This document shows, in pieces, positions 1-6,849 of a DNA stretch of 25,720 bases. Source of the stretch: CAVTUU01 sp045804965. Its GTDB lineage: Bacteria > Chloroflexota > Chloroflexia > Thermomicrobiales > UBA6265. The stretch is taken from the NCBI GenBank assembly GCA_045804965.1, contig JBJMMD010000055.1, positions 1-25,720 on the forward strand, in the 5' to 3' direction. Both the position numbers and the translations under genes were made by a program. How positions within the stretch are numbered: the first letter of the stretch is position 1; the number at the start of each line of letters is the position of its first letter. The notes below the pieces were generated by a model, which worked only from the letters and a program-made list of their open reading frames with translations, did no database searches and was not told where the DNA came from.

Positions 1-236
1 TTGGGCGGCGTCTTCGGTCTCGTTAACGCTCCCTGATACGGGTCGGCATACTGCGCGACCGTAAATGTCCAGTCCGGCGACTGAGCGCTCCCGATGGCCG
101 ACGTTGGTGTCGACTGCTGGGCGGCGGCCGAACTGAGACCGAAATTGGCCACACCGGCCGTCTGCGCCACCGCGAGACCTGCGATGGGGAGCGCGCTTGT
201 CGCCAGGAACTGACGTCGCGTTGTCATCCGTGCCAT
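1..236 (-). CDS. Tat-exported protein, N-terminal fragment (runs off the window)
   Basis: Only the first 78 codons are inside the window; the rest lies beyond base 1. The start is ATG at 236, preceded on the minus strand by GGAGGG about nine bases upstream. The protein opens with a twin-arginine signal (TTRRQFLATSALPIAGL), a hydrophobic stretch to about residue 35 and an Ala-rich SSAAA-QQ cleavage site, so it is probably folded in the cytoplasm and exported. The mature part begins with a Ser/Thr/Pro-rich spacer (QQSTPTSAIGSAQSPDW). No lipobox Cys is visible. The family cannot be told from this fragment. It is the most downstream of four minus-strand genes for exported proteins, but a terminator at 641-670 and 400 bases of spacer separate it from the solute-binding protein, so it is probably its own transcription unit. 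Confidence 0.75.
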   Translation of the reverse strand, partial: MARMTTRRQFLATSALPIAGLAVAQTAGVANFGLSSAAAQQSTPTSAIGSAQSPDWTFTVAQYADPYQGALTRPKTPP

Positions 237-640
237 GGAACCCGTTCCCTCCATTCAACTGTCTCGAAAGTTGGACGCCCGCAGAATCTCCCCCCATCCG
301 CGACGTATGGACTCAATTCTCTGTGCAGGACGGTCCTTCGTCAACCGAGATCGTGCGGGCGACGCTCCAATTCCTACGCACGGCGGAGGGTAGGCAGAGT
401 GACGAGGACGAGCGTCAATACCGGCAGCCCTTGATTCGGAGCACCCCTCGCCTCCCATCCATGCACGGCGTCAAGCAAGTAGGGGCGCGTGGCGCGCGCG
501 CCGGCTCTCCGGTTCGCCAATGCCACTCGCCCTCCGTCACCACGCGCCGCAATCTCTCTGGCCACGCTGACCAGGAGGATCGGGCGAGGGCTGCGCCGCG
601 GTGAGCGAGAGCTATTCCTGGTTGAGGACTGGCAAAAAAA
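237..640. other. Non-coding spacer upstream of the Tat protein gene
   Basis: About 400 bases between the minus-strand start at 236 and the terminator of the solute-binding protein gene. Open frames here are short and have no recognisable product. It must carry the promoter of the gene starting at 236, but I see no convincing -35/-10 pair and no tRNA or riboswitch fold. Confidence 0.5.
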
Positions 641-670
641 CAGGCCCCGACGGTTGACCGTCGGGGCCTG
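641..670 (-). terminator. Rho-independent terminator of the first solute-binding protein gene
   Basis: A perfect 13-bp stem (CAGGCCCCGACGG with its complement) closes on a TTGA loop at 654-657. On the minus strand it is followed at once by seven T residues (bases 640-634). It lies 25 bases past the stop codon at 696, so it terminates the minus-strand transcript of the solute-binding protein. Confidence 0.88.
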
Positions 671-695
671 ACTGCTCGCCAAAATGTCGCCGGAA

Positions 696-2588
696 TTAGC
701 TCGTCCGGTTCCAGTTCGCGATGTTCCAGTAGTTCGACTCGTATGGGCCAAGCGCCACGTTCTCGTCCCGCAACGTGTTGCTAATGCCGTACTTGTCGGC
801 AGCACGCTGCACCAGCGGGATGATCACGAAGTCGTTGATCACCATGTCGTTCATCTTGATGAAGAGATCGGCGGCCTTCTCCGGATCGGTCTCCGCGACC
901 ACTTGGTCGTAGAGCGCATCGTAATCCGGGTTAGCGTAACGGCCCAGGTTCTGACCGTTCCACCCATTCGACTTCTGGGCGATGTTCTGCCGGTCCTTGC
1001 CCGCGTACCACGCCAGCATGTAGTCCGTCGGGAATGAGAAACCCGGGCTGGACGTGTACATCTCCAGGTCGTTGTAGAAGTGGGTGTAGGTCTGCTCATT
1101 GCCGGCGGCGCTGTCGAAGAAGATACCAGCGTCGACCTGCTTGAGCTGGAGCTTGATGCCGACATCCTCGCAAGACTTCTTGAAGACGGCCTGTTCCTTC
1201 TGGCGCACGGCGTTGATCGACGTGGAGTAGCTGAAGTTCATCTCCACGTCGCCCTTCTTCCGCGTGTCGCCGTTCTTGGTCCAGCCGGCTTGGTCGAGTA
1301 TCTGCGCGGCCTTGTCCTGGTTGTATTCCCAGGTCGTGTTCTTCGACTCGTATTGCGGGATCCCGACGAGCGCGTTGCTGGTCGGCGGCTCGCCCGGAGC
1401 CCCCTGGTAGAACTGCTTCGACATCGTATCGCGGTCCGCGAGCATACTCATCGCCTGGCGCACGGCCTTGTCGGTGAAGACCGGGTGCGGCGTGTTTATC
1501 TCGGCGCGCTGACCGTCCACTTCTTTATTCGGGTCAGTAAAGTTGAAGAGAATCCGCTCAACGCTCGTGCCCGTGACGACCTTGAGCGAACCCTTGCCGC
1601 CTTGCTGAAGCTGCGCCAGGATCTGTGGCTCGACCTGGAGGTTCCAGGCATAGTCATAGTCGCCGGTCTGGAGCACCGCTTGCGCCGCCGAGGCCGCATC
1701 GCCGCCACCCTTGAGGTTGACCTTGGCGAAGAACGGCTTGTTCGGCTCCCGGTAGTTGTCGTTGATCTTGTAGATAACCTGGTCGTTCTCTTTGAACGTG
1801 TCGACGACGTACGGTCCGGTGCCGACTGGGTTCTGCCGGAACGTATCGATCACGCCTTGTTTAGTCGGATCGAAGTCCCAGAGGTGGCCCGGGTAGACGC
1901 TCCCACCAAAGGTGCCGGTGAATGGCACATACCAGGCCAGGGTCGGCTTGTTGAAGGTGATCTTGGCGGTAAGATCGTCGACCGCCTCAACGGACTTGAT
2001 CGGGCGGTACGACTCGATCGCGGTCGTGGCATTGTCCGGATTCATGACCCATTGCCAGGTGAAGACGACGTCTTTCGCCGTGAACGGCTCGCCATCGCTC
2101 CACTTGACGTCCTTGATGATCTTATAGGTCACCGTGCTCAGGTCTTCCGAAAGACCACCGTTCTCAACCGATGGCACTTCCTCGACCAAGGTCGCGATTA
2201 CCGTCGCGTCCGGCATGTAGCTCATCAGCGGTTCAAGGATGAGCGAGGCGCCGAGGTAGTCCTTGGTGCCGTTGCCGGTAAGTGGGCTAAGGTGCGTGAC
2301 TGCTTGCCACTGCAGCAGTTTCAGCTCGCCGCCCGCGCCGCGTTGCTGGTTCTCAGTGCCGGCGGTCGGCCGCGTCGCTGCGGCCTGCGCGGCGCTGCGG
2401 AAGCCGGCGCCATGGGCGCCCGGCGCGGCGGAAGCGCCTTTCATGTCTAACGACTGCAACACGAACAGCGTGACGGGGAGGCCGACGCCGAGGGCGGCGG
2501 CCTTTTCCATGAAGTCGCGGCGTGAAATCCGGCCCGCTTTGAGCTCCTCAAACGCGCGCCCGAATTGGCCCTTTTCCTGTTCAACCAT
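696..2588 (-). CDS. ABC transporter substrate-binding protein, family 5 (peptide/opine/nickel type), Tat-exported
   Basis: A 630-aa extracytoplasmic solute-binding protein of the SBP_bac_5 type, which captures oligopeptides or similar solutes for an ABC importer. The family hallmark is clear: VKWSDGEPFTAKDVVFTWQW, then the long two-lobe body to a C-terminal YWNIANWNRTS. The start chosen is ATG at 2588, with AGGAGG nine bases upstream; the frame stays open to 2744, but that extension is Arg/Pro-rich and crosses a large hairpin. Residues 1-55 have the leader LKAGRISRRDF (twin Arg at 23-24), a hydrophobic run and an ASA-A cleavage site. There is no lipobox Cys, so it is probably not a lipoprotein. 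A close paralogue lies at 21964-23829. No permease or ATPase gene is nearby, so the solute is unknown. Confidence 0.93.
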   Translation of the reverse strand: MVEQEKGQFGRAFEELKAGRISRRDFMEKAAALGVGLPVTLFVLQSLDMKGASAAPGAHGAGFRSAAQAAATRPTAGTENQQRGAGGELKLLQWQAVTHLSPLTGNGTKDYLGASLILEPLMSYMPDATVIATLVEEVPSVENGGLSEDLSTVTYKIIKDVKWSDGEPFTAKDVVFTWQWVMNPDNATTAIESYRPIKSVEAVDDLTAKITFNKPTLAWYVPFTGTFGGSVYPGHLWDFDPTKQGVIDTFRQNPVGTGPYVVDTFKENDQVIYKINDNYREPNKPFFAKVNLKGGGDAASAAQAVLQTGDYDYAWNLQVEPQILAQLQQGGKGSLKVVTGTSVERILFNFTDPNKEVDGQRAEINTPHPVFTDKAVRQAMSMLADRDTMSKQFYQGAPGEPPTSNALVGIPQYESKNTTWEYNQDKAAQILDQAGWTKNGDTRKKGDVEMNFSYSTSINAVRQKEQAVFKKSCEDVGIKLQLKQVDAGIFFDSAAGNEQTYTHFYNDLEMYTSSPGFSFPTDYMLAWYAGKDRQNIAQKSNGWNGQNLGRYANPDYDALYDQVVAETDPEKAADLFIKMNDMVINDFVIIPLVQRAADKYGISNTLRDENVALGPYESNYWNIANWNRTS

Positions 2589-2701
2589 ACCTTTGGTCCT
2601 CCTCAAAAACGAACGACTCGACCTACTCCGGTCGAACCTTGGCGCCGGCGCCGATGCTAACGCCAGGATCGGATGTTGGAACGTCCGCGGCCGGCGTCCC
2701 C

Positions 2702-2735
2702 GCGGGAGCGGCGCGGCGTGCCGCGCCGCTCCCGC
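2702..2735 (-). terminator. Perfect 16-bp GC hairpin between the cupredoxin gene and the solute-binding protein gene
   Basis: Bases 2702-2717 and 2720-2735 are exact reverse complements, separated by only GT; in RNA the innermost pairs would open to form a loop. It lies 33 bases past the stop of the minus-strand gene at 2769 and 114 bases before the start at 2588. No T-tract follows, so it could be a U-less terminator, an attenuating stem or an mRNA-stabilising intercistronic hairpin. Confidence 0.6.
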
Positions 2736-2768
2736 ATTGTCCATCCGCTCGCGCGGACGTGAACCGCC

Positions 2769-3809
2769 TTACGATGTTGGTGTCGCCGCGCCCGGCGTGG
2801 CCGGTGGTGTGGCCGGCGTCACCTCGAATTCGCCCACCATCCCCTTGGACGCGTGCGACTTGCCATCCGGCGCCGTGAAGAAGCAGACCAAGGTGTACTT
2901 GCCCGCCGGCAGGTTGATCAATGCCATGTCGCCGAGCTGGCCGGGTTCAAGGGAAATTTGACCAATGAATTCTACTTTGTTGAACAGACTTTCGTCCGCC
3001 AAGAGCTGATCAACGGTCATCCCCTCGGGCAGCTTGAGCACGAGGATTTCATGCGCCTCCTTGCCCATGTTGTTGCCATGAATCATGAGAACCGGGAATT
3101 CAGGCGTGGATCCCGCGCCCTCTGCCGTGAACGCATACTCGGTCAGGTCGTAGCCGAGCACCGTCGTGTCGCCTTCCGGCGCTGGGGACTGCGGCACCAA
3201 GCTGTTGATCTTCCAGTATCCGCCCTCTTGGACCAGGAACCAGCGCTCGGTGACAAACTGGTATTCCGATTCCAGATAACTGGTGTCGACGCTGACGCTA
3301 CCGTCGGCGTAGCTGGCGACGTTCGCGAACGACGGGTTCTTGATCATGAACCCTTGGAGATTCTGCACCGCGTCATACGGGTTGGTGGACCCGAACTGCT
3401 CTTGCAGGAAGTTCGTCGTGAAGAGTGCGGCCAGTCCTTCGTAATTACCGCTGTTCGCGCAGTTAGCGACGTTTTGTGCGGCTGCGGTCGCGGTCGCCGT
3501 CGTCGACTCGTCAGCCGGCGTGGCCTGGGGAACTTCAACCACTTGCGCGGTCGCTTCCGCGGTTGCTTCGCCGGCCGCCTGGGTTTCGACGGCCGCCGGC
3601 GAGGCTACAGGACTCCCCGGCACTTCTTGCGGCGTCGGCGTGCCGGGTGGCAGCGTGGGTGCATCGCATGTGCCGGTTGGACTTGGTGACGCGTCCTGCG
3701 CGGTCGCGACTCCCACGCGACCAAAGCTGACACTCATCGCGGCCAGCAGCGCCACCACGACAATGAACAAACGGCCTACGAGCATTCGACCCTGTTTACC
3801 AGGTGCCAT
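2769..3809 (-). CDS. Secreted NTF2-like plus cupredoxin-like protein (copper-ligand set present)
   Basis: A 346-aa exported protein. The start is ATG at 3809 with GGAGG ten bases upstream; an in-frame start at 3827 would lie on the Shine-Dalgarno side and is less likely. Residues 1-38 are a signal peptide ending ATA-QDA. Residues 40-108 are a low-complexity Pro/Thr/Ala/Glu linker. Residues 110-210 resemble an NTF2/SnoaL-like alpha+beta domain. Residues 225-330 resemble a cupredoxin beta-sandwich: His253 (KEAHEILVLKL), Cys309 (YTLVCFF), His319 and Met324 (GKSHASKGM) match the His-Cys-His-Met order of a type 1 copper site. The Cys-to-His gap of nine residues is longer than in classical plastocyanin or azurin. 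A Thr/Pro tail follows. It may be an extracellular copper-binding or electron-transfer protein; that role is inferred. A paralogue lies upstream at 4140-5162. Confidence 0.8.
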   Translation of the reverse strand: MAPGKQGRMLVGRLFIVVVALLAAMSVSFGRVGVATAQDASPSPTGTCDAPTLPPGTPTPQEVPGSPVASPAAVETQAAGEATAEATAQVVEVPQATPADESTTATATAAAQNVANCANSGNYEGLAALFTTNFLQEQFGSTNPYDAVQNLQGFMIKNPSFANVASYADGSVSVDTSYLESEYQFVTERWFLVQEGGYWKINSLVPQSPAPEGDTTVLGYDLTEYAFTAEGAGSTPEFPVLMIHGNNMGKEAHEILVLKLPEGMTVDQLLADESLFNKVEFIGQISLEPGQLGDMALINLPAGKYTLVCFFTAPDGKSHASKGMVGEFEVTPATPPATPGAATPTS

Positions 3810-3820
3810 CAATTCAGCTC

Positions 3821-3844
3821 CTCCCACCTAGATCGATCGACCCA
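3821..3844 (-). promoter_or_regulatory. Conserved leader element of the cupredoxin gene, copy 1
   Basis: On the minus strand, GGGTCGATCGATCT, one base, then GGTGGGAG lies just before the start codon at 3809 and includes its ribosome-binding site. The same string, with two bases instead of one in the gap, precedes the paralogue at 5162. It contains the palindrome TCGATCGA. It could be an operator, a leader structure or simply sequence kept from the duplication. Confidence 0.45.
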
Positions 3845-4139
3845 TCATCGTTCAATGCAACATCCTGGTCACAGGGCCGTGTGCGGAATCCAGGATGCGG
3901 ATGCGGGCGCCGTTACGGGCGCGAATCGCCGGGAATGAGGGAAATTGGCAGCCGTCCACTCCGCTGAGCCCCGACTCGTTGATCAGGACCCGCAAGCAAC
4001 GTGCCGCTATTCACCGAATTTCGTTAATAGGCCCGTGAACTGGTCTGCCTGCTGTTCGCAGCGAGGAGGCTATCGCAAGACGCGTGCAGCGCCGAGACGC
4101 GCGTTGCATGACCCGCGGCCGCGCAGCCGTTTTCGGCGC
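3845..4139. other. Spacer between the two cupredoxin paralogues
   Basis: About 300 bases with no believable gene. It should hold the promoter for the minus-strand gene starting at 3809. Just past the stop at 4140 there is a small minus-strand stem (GCCG-AAAA-CGGC) without a T-tract. No other structure stands out. Confidence 0.45.
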
Positions 4140-5162
4140 TTACGTGACCACCAGTCTTGCTTTCATGCCCGAGGCCAAATAGGGATTGCCGTCCTGGTCA
4201 TAGAGTAAGCAGACAAGCGCGTAATTCCCCGGTTTGAGATCGATCAGCACGAGCTCATCCGTCGCGCCCGGCGCGACCGTCACTTGGCCGACGAAGGTGA
4301 TGCCCTTGGGAAACTGCGGCCCCGGGTTGTCGAGCAATGCCTCGCTCGTCACACCTCGGCCGAGTTTGACGACCAACATCTCGTGGGTGGCCTCACCCTG
4401 GTTCGTGCCTTTGAGCACGACGTCCGGGCCGCGCGCGCTCGTTTCCTGCATCCGAAACGAGCCGTCATCGATCCGGATTTGGACGACATCCGCGCCTTGC
4501 GGACGGGGCACGTCGATCGCCGTCTCGTCGTCGAGCAGCCAGCGCAAACCGGTGCCGTCGAGGTCAATATCCTGGATGAAGGTCGAGCGGAAGCGGAGGA
4601 GCTGATTGCCAACGACCGTGGTCACATTCGCAGTCGCGCCGTCGCCGATGAGGGCGACCTGATCGATCGCCTCGACGCGCACGGGCATCACCGGCAGGTA
4701 TGGCGCGATGTCGCTGACGAACTCCTTGCGGCTCAACACCTGGCCCGCGGCGTAGGTGTCTGACAAATAGTGCTCGGTCACGAGTCCGGAAAGCGCGTTG
4801 AAGTCACCCGCGCTGGCACAAGCGGCGATCGTCATTTGCAGCGTCGAGAGCTCGGCAGTGACGGCGGCGGCAGGGTTCTCCGGCGCGGTCACCGGGCTGA
4901 CCGGCGTCGCGTGCGCCGGGCTTGCCATGGGCGAAGCGATTTCAGCAGTCGGGGTTGGGCTCGGGATGGGCGTGGGAGTCGGCTTCGGTTTGACCGAGGT
5001 TAAGCAGGACTTGCCCGTTGTCGGAGTGGGGGGTTTTTTCAAGTCCATGGCGGGCGCCGGACCCGCGGCCAAGAGCGCGACCGCGCCGACAATGACGATT
5101 GCGGCACATGCGCGTGCAGTGAAACGCGCCAATACGGAAAACATCGCCAGATTCGGCACCAT
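4140..5162 (-). CDS. Secreted NTF2-like plus cupredoxin-like protein with His-to-Tyr change at the copper site
   Basis: A 340-aa paralogue of the gene at 2769-3809 with the same layout. Residues 1-38 are a signal peptide (hydrophobic 20-33, AMA or APA cleavage). Residues 43-100 are a Pro/Thr/Ser-rich linker. Residues about 101-220 are NTF2-like, and 235-340 cupredoxin-like. Aligning the C-terminal domains puts His260 (EATHEMLVVKL) against His253, Cys318 (YALVCLL) against Cys309 and Met333 (ASGM) against Met324, but Tyr328 replaces His319. One of four expected copper ligands is therefore lost or swapped. ATG at 5162 sits only three bases after GGGAGG, seven after GGTGG; Met7 (5144) is a possible alternative start. 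The function is unknown; it may not hold copper, or may hold it differently. Confidence 0.78.
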   Translation of the reverse strand: MVPNLAMFSVLARFTARACAAIVIVGAVALLAAGPAPAMDLKKPPTPTTGKSCLTSVKPKPTPTPIPSPTPTAEIASPMASPAHATPVSPVTAPENPAAAVTAELSTLQMTIAACASAGDFNALSGLVTEHYLSDTYAAGQVLSRKEFVSDIAPYLPVMPVRVEAIDQVALIGDGATANVTTVVGNQLLRFRSTFIQDIDLDGTGLRWLLDDETAIDVPRPQGADVVQIRIDDGSFRMQETSARGPDVVLKGTNQGEATHEMLVVKLGRGVTSEALLDNPGPQFPKGITFVGQVTVAPGATDELVLIDLKPGNYALVCLLYDQDGNPYLASGMKARLVVT

Positions 5163-5166
5163 GAGC

Positions 5167-5190
5167 CTCCCACCAGAGATCGATCGACCC
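5167..5190 (-). promoter_or_regulatory. Conserved leader element of the cupredoxin gene, copy 2
   Basis: On the minus strand, GGGTCGATCGATCT, two bases, then GGTGGGAG ends four bases before the start at 5162. Apart from the one-base gap difference it equals the leader at 3821-3844. Because the coding parts have diverged widely, the identity of this non-coding stretch suggests selection, though recent duplication of the leader alone is also possible. Confidence 0.45.
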
Positions 5191-5363
5191 TACCCTTTGC
5201 GCGCGCCTGCGGGAAGCTCGTGTCATTGGGTGAGCGGGGATTGTAGCCGAGACCCGGTCTGGCCTGACAACGTCTGCCTACCAGAACGCGCGTATACTGC
5301 CCAACCGTTTCGCGCGCGAGCCCGCGCAATAAAACCAGGGCTCCGGCATCAGCGAGGGAAATC

Positions 5364-5693
5364 ATGAACGAGCGCATGAGCGGTGGAGGGAACGGATTTC
5401 ACGGGCGTCAACCGGCCGCCGAAGAATGGGCCGGGCTGCTCGCCCACGCCGTCGCCCATCTTGCCGCGCAACTGACGATGACCCAGGTCCGCTTGCGCGC
5501 GGTCGCCTCCGAAATGGCCGGTCAGGGCATCGTCGACCAGACCGCGGTCCAGCGCCGGGTGCAGGCAATCGCCCAGACAGAAACGGGCAACTATCTCCGC
5601 GAAAACCTCGGCGAGTCGTTGGTGGAACTGATCGACTTGGAATCGCTACAAGCGGATATCATCGATTTCCTCAACTCGCCCGAGGCGCCGTAG
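5364..5693 (+). CDS. Small hypothetical protein
   Basis: A 109-aa protein that I do not recognise. The ATG at 5364 follows GAGGG with a five-base gap. There is no signal peptide or membrane segment, so it is probably cytoplasmic. After a Gly-rich N-terminus (residues 1-15) it is likely almost entirely helical: residues 20-60 (WAGLLAHAVAHLAAQL and onward) and 62-105 are amphipathic, and the C-terminus is acidic (ESLQADIIDFLNSPEAP). No metal-binding motif is visible. It is divergent from the cupredoxin gene at 5162, with 201 bases between the starts, so the two may share a regulatory region. Confidence 0.65.
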   Translation: MNERMSGGGNGFHGRQPAAEEWAGLLAHAVAHLAAQLTMTQVRLRAVASEMAGQGIVDQTAVQRRVQAIAQTETGNYLRENLGESLVELIDLESLQADIIDFLNSPEAP

Positions 5694-5977
5694 ACCGCAG
5701 CCCTAGGTTGAAATCTCCCTTGTTTGCCACCGTAGCCGCGCCGCCGGGTTAAAGCCCACCGCGAAGACGACGAAGCCTTTCCAAGGCTGCCCTCCCCCCG
5801 CGCTGAGAGGAGAGGGCACGGGAGTGGCGCTTGAGAGGCCCTGATAGTCGCCGCACGCGATGAGCAGCCTTCCGTAGCGCAGGCTGCAGTTCGCCTTGTC
5901 GCTCCCGAACAACCAACCTAGCATCCCGACTTTCGGGCTCCTGTCCGGTGGACACATCAGCGCAAGGAGGTGGAATT

Positions 5978-6535
5978 GTGGGTCGACTTGTGGGGGTATT
6001 GGCGCTGGTCACCTTGATCATCGTCGGTGGCTACGCCGTTGCCAGTAGCGTCTTCGCGCAGGGGGCGACGCCGGTCGCCACAACGGTCACGGGAGGAACG
6101 CCCGCAGCTGGCGGCCCAACCGGTCCGAGCGGGGCGGCGACGCCGGCGGCGACGCCATCCGCCAACCTGACCGTCCTCACGTTTGTTGAGCACGCCACGA
6201 ACGAGCAGACGATCGATCTCGGCGACTCCGGTGATTCGGTCGGCGATCTCTTGGTCTTCGCAAATCCCATCTTCGACGCGAACGACGTCTCGCAAGTGGC
6301 TTCGGATCAGGGGAGCTGCGTGCGCACCGTTGCCGGTCAGGCCTGGGAGTGCACCTTCACGGTCATCTTCGACAACGGCCAGATCACCATCGAAGGACCG
6401 TTCAACGACACCGGCAACACAATCTTCGCCGTCACCGGCGGCACCGAGAACTTCCTCGGCGCCCGCGGCCAACTCCGCTTCTCCCCTCGTCCGAATACCA
6501 CCGACGAATTCGACATGACCTTCGAGCTGTTGTAG
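5978..6535 (+). CDS. Exported allene oxide cyclase-like barrel protein
   Basis: A 185-aa protein. I chose the GTG start at 5978 because a near-perfect Shine-Dalgarno sequence, AAGGAGGT, ends six bases before it; the frame is open from 5948. Residues 5-28 form a signal peptide or membrane anchor (LVGVLALVTLIIVGGYAV, then VFA-QGA). Residues 29-63 are a Gly/Ala/Thr/Pro linker. Residues 64-185 match the allene-oxide-cyclase/dirigent-like beta-barrel: GDSGDSVGDLLVFANPIFD, then QGSCVRT (Cys114), WECTF (Cys125), ITIEGPF and the typical ITGG-like AVTGGTENFLGARGQL. Cys114 and Cys125 could form a disulfide outside the cell. Plant relatives cyclise allene oxides or guide radical coupling; bacterial members are mostly uncharacterised, so no reaction is claimed. 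Confidence 0.8.
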   Translation: MGRLVGVLALVTLIIVGGYAVASSVFAQGATPVATTVTGGTPAAGGPTGPSGAATPAATPSANLTVLTFVEHATNEQTIDLGDSGDSVGDLLVFANPIFDANDVSQVASDQGSCVRTVAGQAWECTFTVIFDNGQITIEGPFNDTGNTIFAVTGGTENFLGARGQLRFSPRPNTTDEFDMTFELL

Positions 6536-6849
6536 GGGCTCATGTTCGATCGAACTGGCCAGGGGTGATTCGCGAGGACGGCGGTGGGCAGGCACAGATC
6601 CTTCGACTGACGCTCGGGGTGACCATGGGAGCGCGCAAGATGACGGAGGCGGGTCGCGCCAGGATGGATGCGCGCCGTCGCCTCAGTATCCATCTGTTCG
6701 TATGTGAGTACAGATGTATGTGAGGGGAATGTTCTTACCTCCCACCCAAGTTTAGGAATACCTTCTCATAGCGAGATCAGGACAAGCTTCCTATTATGAG
6801 GCCGCATTGGCAGGGTTTTCCTCGCCGGCACTGCTAGGGGCTTGGGACC
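6536..6849. other. Spacer upstream of the diguanylate cyclase gene
   Basis: About 310 bases without a convincing gene. It starts with a perfect 12-base palindrome, GTTCGATCGAAC, at 6544-6555, whose core TCGATCGA recalls the cupredoxin leaders, and includes one copy of a dispersed repeat at 6596-6624. The AT-richer 3' part (about 6690-6810) is the likeliest place for the promoter of the gene starting at 6850. Confidence 0.45.
6596..6624 (+). repeat. Dispersed repeat copy (CCTTCGACT..CGCTCGG type)
   Basis: AGATCCTTCGACTGACGCTCGG and the seven bases after it resemble the elements at 11283-11310 (same orientation) and 11227-11252 (opposite orientation). All three are intergenic, as expected for a REP-like repeat family. 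Confidence 0.45.

Noticed and set aside
237..640. A search for a tRNA, T-box or riboswitch in the long leader of the first gene.
   Set aside because: No cloverleaf, T-box core or other conserved riboswitch motif could be found by eye.
1080..2450. A 456-codon plus-strand open frame opposite the first solute-binding protein; a similar long one lies opposite the second copy (21973-23046, minus).
   Set aside because: Both are antisense to clear SBP_bac_5 genes, have Arg/Val/Leu-rich shadow composition and arise from strong G/C bias at third positions. Their similarity to each other follows from the similarity of the sense genes.
2589..2744. An N-terminal extension of the first solute-binding protein to 2744.
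   Set aside because: The added residues are Arg/Pro-rich, include the 16-bp hairpin, and precede the strong AGGAGG site used by the start at 2588; the paralogue has no counterpart.
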